Under the pieces are notes generated by a model, which saw only the letters and a program-made list of their open reading frames with translations, did not search any database and was not told the origin of the DNA. A program made the translations under genes and the position numbers. This document shows, piece after piece, positions 26,536 to 34,760 of a stretch of 34,775 nt of DNA (position 1 is the stretch's first letter; each line of letters begins with the position of its first letter). The DNA is from JAYEHK01 sp034659475 (GTDB lineage: Bacteria; Bacillota; Syntrophomonadia; Syntrophomonadales; Syntrophomonadaceae): the NCBI GenBank assembly GCA_034659475.1, contig JAYEHK010000147.1, positions 1 to 34,775 on the forward strand. The letters run 5' to 3'.

Positions 26536-26597
26536 GCGCAAAACTTCCGATTGAACCCTTTAAGAACCGTCCCCAAAGTTGACTGCGCATAATCTGA

Positions 26598-28517
26598 CTA
26601 CTGCGTCTCTTCTTCAAATTCAATCAGTTCCTCGCTTAGTTCTTCCCAGTTGTTCAAAGCATCTATGAGGGATTGATCGATCTGGCGATATTCATCATTG
26701 TAGCTGCGGGATTTTTCTTCGTCGCTGTAAACATCGGGATCGGATAGCAGGTTTTCGAGTTCCTGTTTTCTGTTTTCCAGGTCATGGATAAGGCTCTCAC
26801 ATTCCTCAATTTTCTTGTTCAAAGAACGCCTGAACCGTTGTTCTTCTTTTTGGCGTTCTTTGATCTCTGCCTGTTCCTGCATAGCAACTTTTTTCTCGGG
26901 GGCTTTTTCAACGGTCCGTTCCTTTTCCAGCCATTTTTCATGGTAATAGCTATAGTTGCCCCAGTAGCACTCCACTTCCCCCTCTTCCAGTGCCAGTACA
27001 CCATCCGCAACCTGGTCTATAAAATATCGGTCATGGGAAACCACCAGAACGGTTCCCTCATACAGGGCGAGAATCTGTTCTACCGCCTCCCGGCCATCGA
27101 TATCCAGATGGTTGGTTGGTTCATCCATGATGAGCAAATTAGCACCCGACAAAAGCATTTTCAGAATACCCAGTCTCCCTCTCTCACCACCACTCAAATC
27201 GCCCACCAATTTATAAACATCATCCTCTGAAAAAAGCATTCCGCCCAGAGCCGTACGCGCTTGTTCCAGTGTCATATCAAAATTGCGAAACACTTCGTCT
27301 AAAACAGTCGCTTCTGGATTCAGATCTTCAAACTCCTGTGAAAAATAGGCTATTTCCACCCGGCTACCGATTCGAATCACACCTGTATCCGCAGGAATAC
27401 GATCAGTAATGATTTTCAATATCGTGCTTTTCCCTGACCCATTTGGACCAATGAGTGCCAGTTTTTGCCCTTTTTTCACCTGGAGGTTAACCTCACGGAA
27501 TAACTGCTGATTCCCGTAGGCTTTGCTAAGGTCCTCAATGAATAGCACATCCTGCCCACTTTGCTGATTCATGTTAAGTGTATGGGCCTGCAAACCATGC
27601 ACCTTATCGGGTGCATCAATGCGCTCCAAACGCTCCAATTGAGATTGACGTCCCCGGGCCTGTTTAGATTTGATCCCTACTTTAAAGCGCCTGATATAAG
27701 CCTCTGTCTCCTCTATATGTTCCTGCTGTTTTTCATAAGCGCGCATCTGGGCGAGATCTTCTGCAGCACGCTTTTTGACATATTCACTATAGTTACCCGT
27801 ATAGGTCTGCATTTTCCCATTTCTAATCTCGGCAATCCTGGTTGCAACTTTATCCAAAAACATACGATCATGCGAAACAACCAGTACGGTCTTCGGATAA
27901 TTCAATATAAACCCTTCCAGCCATTCCACCGAATTCATATCCAGGTGATTGGTCGGTTCATCCAACATGAGAATATCTGGAGATAAGGCCAACAGTCTCC
28001 CTAGATTCAAACGCGTCTTTTGTCCCCCGCTGAATTGTTCCAGGGGTTTATCAAATTCCTCCTGTGAAAAACCCAGCCCAACCAGGATTCTTCTGGCTGT
28101 GGTTTCACAGGCATACCCGTTGGCCTGTTCATATTCCTCTGTTACCCGAGCATACTCTTCCATAATATGCTCCAGATCATTTTCCCCGTGCGCCATAGCT
28201 TGTTCCAACTGCCGCATCTGCTGCCGCTTCTGAATAAGATCGGTAAAACTATCCATAACCCCTTCCCATGCAGTCATTCCTGCAGGGAAATCGTTCAATT
28301 GATCCATGCATCCCAATGAAATAGAAGCGGATTTAAACACTTCTCCTTCATCCGGTTGCAAGGCACCGGTCAAACATCCCAGAAACGTTGTTTTTCCCGA
28401 CCCATTTGCACCAATCAGACCCACGCGTTCTTTCTCATTTACCGCCAAGCTTATCTCCTTGAGAACCTGACGTTCTCCAAACCATTTGGATATTTTTTGT
28501 GCTTGAAAGACTATCAT
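26598..28517 (-). CDS. ABC-F family ATPase (ribosome-acting type)
   Basis: A 639-residue protein with two ABC ATPase domains and no membrane segments. Domain 1 has Walker A at 36-43 (GANGSGKT), signature FSGGQKTRL and Walker B LMLDEPTNHLD. Domain 2 has GPNGSGKS, LSGGERGRL and LIMDEPTNHLD. Between them is a charged linker (QMRAYEKQQEHIEETEAYIRRFK), which in ABC-F proteins enters the ribosome. The last 100 residues form a coiled coil ending in an acidic stretch. Such proteins relieve stalled ribosomes or protect against ribosome-targeting antibiotics. This one looks like the YkpA/YdiF housekeeping kind rather than a known resistance protein. Its stop codon sits 1 bp from the mobile unit. Confidence 0.94.
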   Translation of the reverse strand: MIVFQAQKISKWFGERQVLKEISLAVNEKERVGLIGANGSGKTTFLGCLTGALQPDEGEVFKSASISLGCMDQLNDFPAGMTAWEGVMDSFTDLIQKRQQMRQLEQAMAHGENDLEHIMEEYARVTEEYEQANGYACETTARRILVGLGFSQEEFDKPLEQFSGGQKTRLNLGRLLALSPDILMLDEPTNHLDMNSVEWLEGFILNYPKTVLVVSHDRMFLDKVATRIAEIRNGKMQTYTGNYSEYVKKRAAEDLAQMRAYEKQQEHIEETEAYIRRFKVGIKSKQARGRQSQLERLERIDAPDKVHGLQAHTLNMNQQSGQDVLFIEDLSKAYGNQQLFREVNLQVKKGQKLALIGPNGSGKSTILKIITDRIPADTGVIRIGSRVEIAYFSQEFEDLNPEATVLDEVFRNFDMTLEQARTALGGMLFSEDDVYKLVGDLSGGERGRLGILKMLLSGANLLIMDEPTNHLDIDGREAVEQILALYEGTVLVVSHDRYFIDQVADGVLALEEGEVECYWGNYSYYHEKWLEKERTVEKAPEKKVAMQEQAEIKERQKEEQRFRRSLNKKIEECESLIHDLENRKQELENLLSDPDVYSDEEKSRSYNDEYRQIDQSLIDALNNWEELSEELIEFEEETQ

Positions 28518-28628
28518 TTCTTCACCAACATTAGAATTATTTTATAACAACACTATACAATATATCATTTTCCCCATCTCTGGTCACTTGAAAAAACCTG
28601 TTGTTTTTATTTAAGCGCCGAACACAGC

Positions 28629-28657
28629 TTGATAAGATACACATAAAGTGTTATTTA
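28629..28657 (+). promoter_or_regulatory. Candidate promoter of the sigma/anti-sigma operon
   Basis: TTGATA (28629-28634), 17 nt and TATTTA (28652-28657) lie about 95 nt before the sigma start. An ECF-like autoregulated promoter could also lie near 28590 (GAAAAAACCT), but this is much less certain. Confidence 0.4.
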
Positions 28658-28750
28658 TGAGCAATGGAATTCATAAAACACAATATCTTAAATAAAAAAC
28701 GAACCTTTTCGCCGACAATATACTCATACATACAGAAGCGAGGTGATAAT

Positions 28751-29050
28751 TTGAATACAGAAGCATTAGTACAAATGTCCAGAAAAGGAGACAAGGATGC
28801 CTTAGTACAGCTAATCATGGCACAAAAGGATGAAGAAATAATGTTGGAAAAACATTTATCTAAACTAAATCTAAAATACCAGGAAGTGATCAAGCTCCGG
28901 TATTATTTGGACTTGGATTATCAAAGCATTGCCGATGTCATTCAAATACCTGTTGGAACCGTAAAATCACGTATTTCAACAGGTCTCAAAAAACTGAAGG
29001 AAAGCCTGGGAGGTGATGATCTTGAAGCAAGTGGAAGATATGTTGAGTGA
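28751..29050 (+). CDS. ECF-type sigma factor lacking region 2 (internally deleted)
   Basis: A 99-residue product from the TTG at 28751, preceded by GAGGTGATAA at good spacing. An ATG frame continues up to 28664 but has no ribosome binding site. Residues 1-27 match the start of a sigma-70 region 2 (NTEALVQMSRKGDKDALVQLIMAQKDE). Residues 28-99 are a full region 4: HLSKLNLKYQEVIKLRYY, then DYQSIADVIQIPVGTVKSRI as helix-turn-helix. Family members are usually 160-180 residues. The part that binds core polymerase and the -10 element is missing without loss of frame. It overlaps the anti-sigma gene. Alone it should not work as a sigma factor; it may be a decayed gene or a DNA-binding or titrating remnant. 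Confidence 0.85.
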   Translation: MNTEALVQMSRKGDKDALVQLIMAQKDEEIMLEKHLSKLNLKYQEVIKLRYYLDLDYQSIADVIQIPVGTVKSRISTGLKKLKESLGGDDLEASGRYVE

Positions 29051-30332
29051 AAAGAAATTAGGAACAGAGGTTCCGGAGGAACTTGAAACACGTTTACATA
29101 ATGCCTTGCAAAACCGCAAACCACGCATCCGAATCAAAAACAATTGGCAGATAAAGATAGCCGCTGTCCTCGTTGTCGTATTATTAGCAGGATTCCATTC
29201 CGATACATTAGCCAATTTTGGAAAAATGATTATTGGTTATGATCAAGTGATGAATGGTACATTAAATGATCTTAACGAGATGGGAAAAGGTCAGGTAATA
29301 AATGAAAGCTATACCTCCAAGACCGGGATTATCGTTACCCTTGACGGAATCATGCTGGATGATAATCAGCTTATCGCCTTTTACTCTATACAGAACCCTT
29401 CGGGAAATATTGAAAACATATCACTTGCAGGTTCCTCTTTTGAAGGAGAAAAAGGCCGCTATGATCATCACAGTGGACAGGGCATGACAAACACTGAAAA
29501 GTCAGAAGAAAGTTGGGTCGCCAGCTATGAGGTCCCCCCTTCGTCGGAAAAAAATTTAAGTTTTTGTTTCTCCATTATCGACGAAAATCCAATAGAAGAT
29601 GTTCAGGAACCGGGCAAGGTTTCCTTTATCCTGGATCGAAACAAGGCCATGGGACACAGTTTGAAAAAAGGACTGCATGATACGATTAAAGTTGATAACG
29701 CCCTGATTCGGTTTAAATCCATTGTTGCTTCCCCAACCAGCACAGTTGTCAAAGGATCTATTCAAAATATCTTTGAATTAGCATGGGATTATTTCACTAA
29801 AGATAGAATCAGACCTTATATCTTAGAATTAAAACTGATCGCAGACGGGCAAGAGATTGCTCATCAATCTGGAAATATACACACTGACAGATACGGAATT
29901 ACTTTCGAAAAACAATTTGACGCCTTGCCGACAGATTTGAAAAAGTTACAAATTGAACTGGTTAGTTTTCGTGCAGACTATGATGTTCATCAACAAATGG
30001 AGCTTAATAAATCTTCAGAAGAACAGTCAATGGAAATCCTGGGGCAACATGTTGTAATTAATAAAGTATGGGAATCCGAAGGGGATACGTATATTAATAT
30101 CACTTCAGAAGGAAGTGTGATTCTTTCAAAAATATATCTCATGACAGATGGCAGGCGATTAAATCTGGAAGAAACCATCGCGGATAATTATGCTGAAAAG
30201 GCAGATGGCGCCGAGACTCACACCCGAACCCTGCATTTCACCGGAACTGCCGGTAATGATATAGAAATGCATATCGATCGGATCTCATATACAAAAACAT
30301 ACAATCAGATCATTGATATACCTGTAGATTAA
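29022..30332 (+). CDS. Membrane anti-sigma protein, DUF4179 type
   Basis: A 436-residue protein from the TTG at 29022, about 7-8 nt after GGGAGG. In-frame GTG (29013) and ATG (29016) codons lie too close to that site. The first 40 residues are cytoplasmic and would hold the sigma factor. One membrane helix follows (IKIAAVLVVVLLAG, about 45-60), then a long extracellular part beginning with a DUF4179-like domain (TSKTGIIVTLDGIMLDDNQLIAFYSI). Such proteins are usually encoded directly after an ECF sigma gene, as here with a 29-bp overlap. The gene is intact although its partner has lost region 2, so it may now be constitutive or act on another sigma factor. Confidence 0.88.
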   Translation: MKQVEDMLSEKKLGTEVPEELETRLHNALQNRKPRIRIKNNWQIKIAAVLVVVLLAGFHSDTLANFGKMIIGYDQVMNGTLNDLNEMGKGQVINESYTSKTGIIVTLDGIMLDDNQLIAFYSIQNPSGNIENISLAGSSFEGEKGRYDHHSGQGMTNTEKSEESWVASYEVPPSSEKNLSFCFSIIDENPIEDVQEPGKVSFILDRNKAMGHSLKKGLHDTIKVDNALIRFKSIVASPTSTVVKGSIQNIFELAWDYFTKDRIRPYILELKLIADGQEIAHQSGNIHTDRYGITFEKQFDALPTDLKKLQIELVSFRADYDVHQQMELNKSSEEQSMEILGQHVVINKVWESEGDTYINITSEGSVILSKIYLMTDGRRLNLEETIADNYAEKADGAETHTRTLHFTGTAGNDIEMHIDRISYTKTYNQIIDIPVD

Positions 30333-30415
30333 GAAAAAACAATCAGGCATATGTATAATTTGTTTGTAAATATTTAACACTAGTTATTAATAACACATGT
30401 AAAGGAGGTCTTAAT

Positions 30416-30529
30416 ACGGACGAATACGATAAGAATTCAAACAAAGTAGGGATACGAAAATTTTTCGAGGATCTATTCAGAAGCGCTTACCCTGACAGGA
30501 AAAACAAAGACAATAAGCCAAACGAATAA
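30416..30529 (+). CDS. Possible 37-residue protein without a normal start codon
   Basis: A perfect ribosome binding site (AAAGGAGGT, 30401-30409) is followed 6 nt later by ACG, then by an open frame beginning DEYDKNSNKVGIRKFFEDLF and ending NKPNE. The stop codon lies inside the left arm of the terminator at 30523. An ACG in place of ATG would explain the layout, either as a mutated start or as rare non-canonical initiation. The product would be hydrophilic and charged, with a central amphipathic helix. No family is recognised. Confidence 0.4.
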   Translation, partial: TDEYDKNSNKVGIRKFFEDLFRSAYPDRKNKDNKPNE

Positions 30530-30558
30530 AAAGGACCCATCCGGGTCCTTTTTATTCG
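30523..30558. terminator. Strong two-way terminator
   Basis: A perfect 16-bp stem (30523-30538 with 30543-30558) around ATCC, with A and T runs at the base, can end transcription from both the sigma/anti-sigma side and the thioesterase side. Confidence 0.9.
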
Positions 30559-30678
30559 TTTTTTCTTTCATCATAAATGTGCAGAAATGAAGAATTGACT
30601 TCCTTTACTACTGTCCTATACACTGAAACAAAAGTATCCATTAATCAAGAATAATACCTGCTTCGCCTTTACAAAACC

Positions 30679-31113
30679 TTATCTTTTCAAATACACATAA
30701 TCGGTCGTTGCACTTGCAATCAACCGGTTTTCAGCATTTAGTGCTTCCGCATGCATATGTACAACGGTTTTCCCAGCAGATGTCACCGTAGCCTTTATCA
30801 CCAATTCGTCACCAGCAAAAATAGGCCGATGATAACTGGTGTGTATATCAATAGTAGCCGTCAGGCTCTTCATCACAGCATGACTCAATGGCCCAAAAAC
30901 ATTATCAAAAGCCGCCGTAATAAACCCACCCTGCATGGACCCTGCCGGATTCAAATAGGATTCAAGGACCGGAAAAGCTACCTTAAGACTTTTCTCCGGA
31001 ACATATTCAATCATTCTTCCCTGCATGGAAAGAAAACAGGGAGGTGCATCACCAATATTTTTTTGATCCTCTACCTCAATTTTTGCACCATACGCACCTT
31101 CATAAGCTGTCAT
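30679..31113 (-). CDS. PaaI-type hotdog thioesterase
   Basis: A 144-residue hotdog-fold protein of the PaaI/acyl-CoA thioesterase group. The conserved core SYLNPAGSMQGGFITAAFDNVFGPLSHAV has the glycine-rich turn and the catalytic acidic position on the central helix. The later strands contain TIDIHTSYHRPIFAGDELVIKATV. It probably hydrolyses a CoA thioester; the substrate cannot be named. GGGAGG precedes the ATG. A hairpin (CAGCGGA ... TCCGCTG, 31137-31155) lies in its 5' region. It is separated from the kinase gene upstream by a terminator and is probably its own unit. Confidence 0.88.
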   Translation of the reverse strand: MTAYEGAYGAKIEVEDQKNIGDAPPCFLSMQGRMIEYVPEKSLKVAFPVLESYLNPAGSMQGGFITAAFDNVFGPLSHAVMKSLTATIDIHTSYHRPIFAGDELVIKATVTSAGKTVVHMHAEALNAENRLIASATTDYVYLKR

Positions 31114-31249
31114 TTTCTAACCTCCCGCTTGTGACCCAGCGGAGCCGTTCCGCTGAATTACCACAAAAATTCATTCTGCATACTATTCGCCATAGAAGCC
31201 TTAACCCCTTTATCGAATTAAAAAATTATTATTCAATAAGCGCCCACGC

Positions 31250-31285
31250 AAAACCAATAAAGGCGAATCATCATCGGATTCGCCC
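31250..31285 (-). terminator. Terminator of the htrA/response regulator/kinase unit
   Basis: On the minus strand GGCGAATC and GATTCGCC form an 8-bp stem around a short loop, followed by TTTATTGGTTTT, 9-10 nt after the kinase stop. Confidence 0.7.
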
Positions 31286-31293
31286 AGTTGATT

Positions 31294-32658
31294 TCATCTG
31301 ATTTTTTCAGGCAGTTCTATATAAAAGGTCACTCCTTTTTCTTGATTATTGGCAGTAATAGTACCTCCATGCCGAACAACTACCTGTTGTATGATCGCCA
31401 ATCCCAATCCAAATTGGCCGCTTTTTCCAATCTGATATTCCTGAAACAATTTATCCATCATTTCTTCTTCAATGAGAGGTCCGTCATTCCAGATTCGAAT
31501 GGTGATGGTGTTTTCGTTCCTTCTTATGTTTTGACTTAATTGAATGCCTACTGTATTTTCCGCGTAACGGATCTGATTATCCAGAAGGTTTTCAATAGCT
31601 ACCTTCCATTGCTCATAATTGCCTTTGATCCGATGCTCATCAAGATCCATGCACCATTCAAGTTCAGGGCGCTGCCAGCGCAGTAAGTTCACTACATTTT
31701 CAATCAGTTCCCCGAGATTAATATCGTCATTATGTTCCTGTTGATGAATCGATAGATAATCAACTTTATTCAAATACAACAGATCACGAATTCGCTTTTC
31801 CAGCCGGCTGGCTTCCTCATCGATGACCTGGATACTGCCTTCCAGACCTCCCCGGGGGAAAATACCGTCCGCAATCGCCTGTGCATAGCTTCGAATCACC
31901 ATGACCGGTGTTTTTAGTTCATGTGAAATGTGCTGAAGAAAAGATTGCTGAATTTCATCCTGTTTAACCAGTTGAGACCGCATTCTTTCAATCGATTGTC
32001 CCAATCTGCCAATCTCATCATTTTGATCAAATACCAGCGGTTCAAACCAGTCCCGGCTGGCTATTCGCCGCACCTGCTCCTCCATGGTAATTAAAGGACG
32101 CGACAGATACCGTGCCAACCAGAAGGCAAGCAGCCAACTCAATACCAACAAGGCCGCTATGATCCAGAACAGCTTTTGAAAGAGTGTACTTACCAGGTCA
32201 TTTTGATAGGATTCCCACATGTATGATAACAAATAGGCACTCCTGCCTGCATACTCCCCTTTTTGAATAATATAATACATGCGCTCATCACTTAACTGTC
32301 TCCAATACTGCTGTTCCGGCTTTGTCTGTTGAAAAGCATCCTTCAGAATATCTTCCATATTCTGCTGAATAGCAGCAGTGGGATACCCGGATAAAATCTG
32401 CCCGTTATCAAGAAACACAAAATGCTGCACACTTTGATATTGCTGTTTGCGCTGCTCCCATTTGATCAGATCATCAATCTCGATAATTTGTCCCTTCCCC
32501 AGCAGCAATTCCTGCGATTCCCGAATTATGTCATACATCTGATGCGTAAAAAAATTGCGTAATGTCCATGGGACAAGTGCCATAAACAAAAGAGAAATTC
32601 CAAGTGTGACGCCGGCGATGACCAGCCATATTTTTAGGGCCAGTGATCTGTTTTTCAT
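31294..32658 (-). CDS. Sensor histidine kinase, CssS-like
   Basis: A 454-residue membrane kinase. Two membrane segments (about 11-32 and 162-183) bracket an extracytoplasmic sensor of about 130 residues. HAMP follows (184-235), then HisKA with phospho-acceptor H246 (HISHELKTP), then the ATPase domain with N-box NLLDNQIRYAE and G-box FGLGLAII. It would phosphorylate the regulator encoded just upstream, with which it shares 4 bp (ATGA). Placement next to an htrA-type protease resembles CssRS of Bacillus subtilis, which senses misfolded exported proteins. That assignment is by context. Confidence 0.92.
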   Translation of the reverse strand: MKNRSLALKIWLVIAGVTLGISLLFMALVPWTLRNFFTHQMYDIIRESQELLLGKGQIIEIDDLIKWEQRKQQYQSVQHFVFLDNGQILSGYPTAAIQQNMEDILKDAFQQTKPEQQYWRQLSDERMYYIIQKGEYAGRSAYLLSYMWESYQNDLVSTLFQKLFWIIAALLVLSWLLAFWLARYLSRPLITMEEQVRRIASRDWFEPLVFDQNDEIGRLGQSIERMRSQLVKQDEIQQSFLQHISHELKTPVMVIRSYAQAIADGIFPRGGLEGSIQVIDEEASRLEKRIRDLLYLNKVDYLSIHQQEHNDDINLGELIENVVNLLRWQRPELEWCMDLDEHRIKGNYEQWKVAIENLLDNQIRYAENTVGIQLSQNIRRNENTITIRIWNDGPLIEEEMMDKLFQEYQIGKSGQFGLGLAIIQQVVVRHGGTITANNQEKGVTFYIELPEKIR

Positions 32659-33317
32659 CCCTTCACCATCCTGTATCCATAACCATAGATGGTCTCCACC
32701 TTAAATAGCGGCACTTTCTTGCGTAAACGACGAACTAAATCATCCACCACCCGATCTGTTCCTACAAAATCCAGGCCCCAAATCTGATCTAAAATTTGTT
32801 CCCGCGAAAAAGCCTGTCCTGGATGTTTCCCAAACATCAGCAAAAGATCAAACTCCCGGGAAGTTAAATCTATTTCTTTTCCATCTAATGCAACCATTCG
32901 TTTATTTTCATCTAATAAATAAGGATGGATTACAATAGATTCAGTCACATTATGATACACCCGTTCCAAAAGTTTACGGGTTCGAATGACCAATTCCCGG
33001 GGCAGAAAAGGTTTGGGGAGATAATCATCACTCCCCATTTCCAATCCGATAACACGATCCAATTCAGCATCCCGAGCAGAGATATAGATTACCGGGATTT
33101 CTTTTGCATCTGCTTTTATTTCTTTCAGCAGCTGATACCCATCAATATCAGGCAACATGATATCCAAAATCCAGAGGTCAGGTCTGCTCTTTATTGCCTG
33201 TCTCGCAGCCTCTCCGGTTAAGAAAGATTGTACTTCCCATCCCTCCTTTTGCAGATAGGAGGAAAGCAGTTCATTTAAGTTCTGTTCATCTTCCACCAGA
33301 TTAATCCTGTAAGACAT
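32655..33317 (-). CDS. OmpR-family response regulator, CssR-like
   Basis: A 220-residue two-domain regulator. The receiver has the acidic pocket near D10, phospho-acceptor D52 (ILDIMLPDIDG) and K102 (YLPKPF). The C-terminal winged helix contains LTSREFDLLLMFGKHPGQAFSREQILDQIWG and a VRRLRKK recognition-helix region, ending in IYGYGYRMV. GGAGG precedes the ATG. It lies 70 nt after the protease gene on the same strand and overlaps the kinase gene. It probably activates the upstream protease gene in response to envelope stress. Confidence 0.95.
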   Translation of the reverse strand: MSYRINLVEDEQNLNELLSSYLQKEGWEVQSFLTGEAARQAIKSRPDLWILDIMLPDIDGYQLLKEIKADAKEIPVIYISARDAELDRVIGLEMGSDDYLPKPFLPRELVIRTRKLLERVYHNVTESIVIHPYLLDENKRMVALDGKEIDLTSREFDLLLMFGKHPGQAFSREQILDQIWGLDFVGTDRVVDDLVRRLRKKVPLFKVETIYGYGYRMVKG

Positions 33318-33387
33318 TTCCTGACCTCCATGTTCATCTTAATGTGTTCCTGATGCCTATCATAAATCCCCTTACCGGCGGTGTCAA

Positions 33388-34560
33388 TTAGGGCTTCGCC
33401 TGAAGCACAACCGGCAGACTCACGTTATAACCCTGGCGAAGGATCTCAACCGTAATGCGTTGACCTACTTCCTTCTGTTCAATGGCCTTCTGCACATCAC
33501 TGCCATTTTCAACGACTTCCCCATCAATCTTCTGAACAATATCCAAATATTGAATGCCGTATTTAGCAGCCGGACTTCCCTGAACGACTTCCAGCACCAC
33601 AGCGCCTTTTGTACCCGGGTTAAGTTGTAATTCCTCAATTACGTCATCATTCACATCTGTCATACGGATTCCCATGAAAGGACGAATCACCTTTTCGCCA
33701 TTTTTCCCACTCATTAAATCTTCCAAAACATCCTTGGCTGTGTTGATGGGTATGGCAAAACCAATCCCCTCTGCCTGTGAATTAATCGCGGTGTTAATGG
33801 CAATAACCTCGCCCTTCAGGTTCAACAGCGGACCGCCGCTATTGCCGGGATTGATGGCTGCGTCGGTCTGAATTAAGTTTTTATAGTTACGATCTTCGAT
33901 GGTTATAGGTCTTCCTTTGGCTGAAACTACCCCCGTTGTAACGGTATGGTCCAGCCCATAGGGTTCACCAATCGCAACCACCCATTCGCCCACACGCATG
34001 ACGTCTGAATCACCCAGCGTAAGGGTCGGATAATTGGAACCTTCTATCTTAAGTACGGCCAGATCTAATTCATAGTCCTGCCCGACAACAGCAACCGGAA
34101 TCTTTTCGTCTTTGCCCTGCAGGGTCACCGTTACTTCTTCAGCATTATCAATCACATGCTGGTTGGTTAGTATATAACCATCCTTGGAAATAATGAACCC
34201 CGTTCCAATCCCTGTCTCATAACGATCCTGCGGCATGGTTGGAAGCTGCTGTCCAAAAAACTGTCTGAAAAAGGGATCATTCATAAACGGATTGTTAACG
34301 GCACTATCTACCTTTACCTTCGCTTCTATGTTAACCACTGCCGGGCCTTCCTTTTCTACAATATCAGCCACACCGTTTGACAGATCAAATTGGACCGTTG
34401 CATTCACATCGGCTACGTCCTCCGGAGCCGCCTGTACAGCCTCTGAATTTGTATTGAGTGCCTCCAGCAACGAAGTACCAGTACTATGGGCAACAACCGT
34501 TCCCCCAAGCAAAAATCCAATCACAAGAACAATGGAAAGCCTGCCAATCCATTTCTTCAT
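33388..34560 (-). CDS. HtrA/DegP-type trypsin-like serine protease with one PDZ domain
   Basis: A 390-residue membrane-anchored protease. An N-terminal hydrophobic segment (about 7-24) is followed by a linker and the trypsin-like domain. The catalytic triad is H135 (TNQHVID), D166 (ELDLAVL) and S241 (GNSGGP). One PDZ domain covers about 296-385. It would act outside the membrane, degrading or refolding damaged exported proteins. AAAGGAG precedes the ATG. It heads a group with a two-component system, consistent with stress-controlled expression. Confidence 0.95.
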   Translation of the reverse strand: MKKWIGRLSIVLVIGFLLGGTVVAHSTGTSLLEALNTNSEAVQAAPEDVADVNATVQFDLSNGVADIVEKEGPAVVNIEAKVKVDSAVNNPFMNDPFFRQFFGQQLPTMPQDRYETGIGTGFIISKDGYILTNQHVIDNAEEVTVTLQGKDEKIPVAVVGQDYELDLAVLKIEGSNYPTLTLGDSDVMRVGEWVVAIGEPYGLDHTVTTGVVSAKGRPITIEDRNYKNLIQTDAAINPGNSGGPLLNLKGEVIAINTAINSQAEGIGFAIPINTAKDVLEDLMSGKNGEKVIRPFMGIRMTDVNDDVIEELQLNPGTKGAVVLEVVQGSPAAKYGIQYLDIVQKIDGEVVENGSDVQKAIEQKEVGQRITVEILRQGYNVSLPVVLQAKP

Positions 34561-34604
34561 ATTTACCCGCTCCTTTCATCCTGTCTCTAAATATTATTAA
34601 CTTT

Positions 34605-34613
34605 ATAATAGCA
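34605..34613 (-). promoter_or_regulatory. Extended -10 promoter upstream of the htrA-type gene
   Basis: On the minus strand TGC-TATTAT (34605-34613) forms an extended -10 about 45 nt before the start codon. The -35 is poor. Confidence 0.35.
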
Positions 34614-34677
34614 TATACCAGAAGTATGGGATCGTTGTCGAAAAGAATGTGGGATATTGTGAAAAAACAAATGGACA

Positions 34678-34721
34678 ATGACACAGGGATGACACAGGGG
34701 GACGGTCTTGGTGTGTCATTT
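34678..34721 (+). repeat. Third copy of the REP-like unit, with a partial tandem copy
   Basis: Positions 34689-34721 match the 18375 arm over 33 bp. Just before it, 34678-34688 repeats the first 11 bases (ATGACACAGGG). This copy is single rather than paired and lies upstream of the htrA-type gene. Confidence 0.85.
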
Positions 34722-34760
34722 GTTGGGGATGCTGCAGGGTAATTAGGAGTTAAATAAAAA

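Larger units (their letters stand above)
24696..26596. mobile_element. Decayed 1.9-kb element with perfect 39-bp terminal inverted repeats
   Basis: The segments 24696-24734 and 26558-26596 are exact reverse complements over 39 bp. Inside are a deleted tyrosine recombinase gene, a damaged IS91-type transposase gene and a plus-strand terminator near the right end. The right end stops 1 bp before the ABC-F stop codon. IS91-type elements are not known for such long inverted ends, so the ends may be REP-like repeats that flank or captured the element. No target-site duplication is evident. Confidence 0.75.

Noticed and set aside
28664..28750. N-terminal extension of the sigma factor from an upstream ATG
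   Set aside because: No ribosome binding site at 28664, while the TTG at 28751 has GAGGTGATAA and starts exactly where the family similarity starts.
18375..34721. CRISPR array
   Set aside because: The repeated units are few, widely scattered, in both orientations and palindromic, without regular spacers or cas genes.
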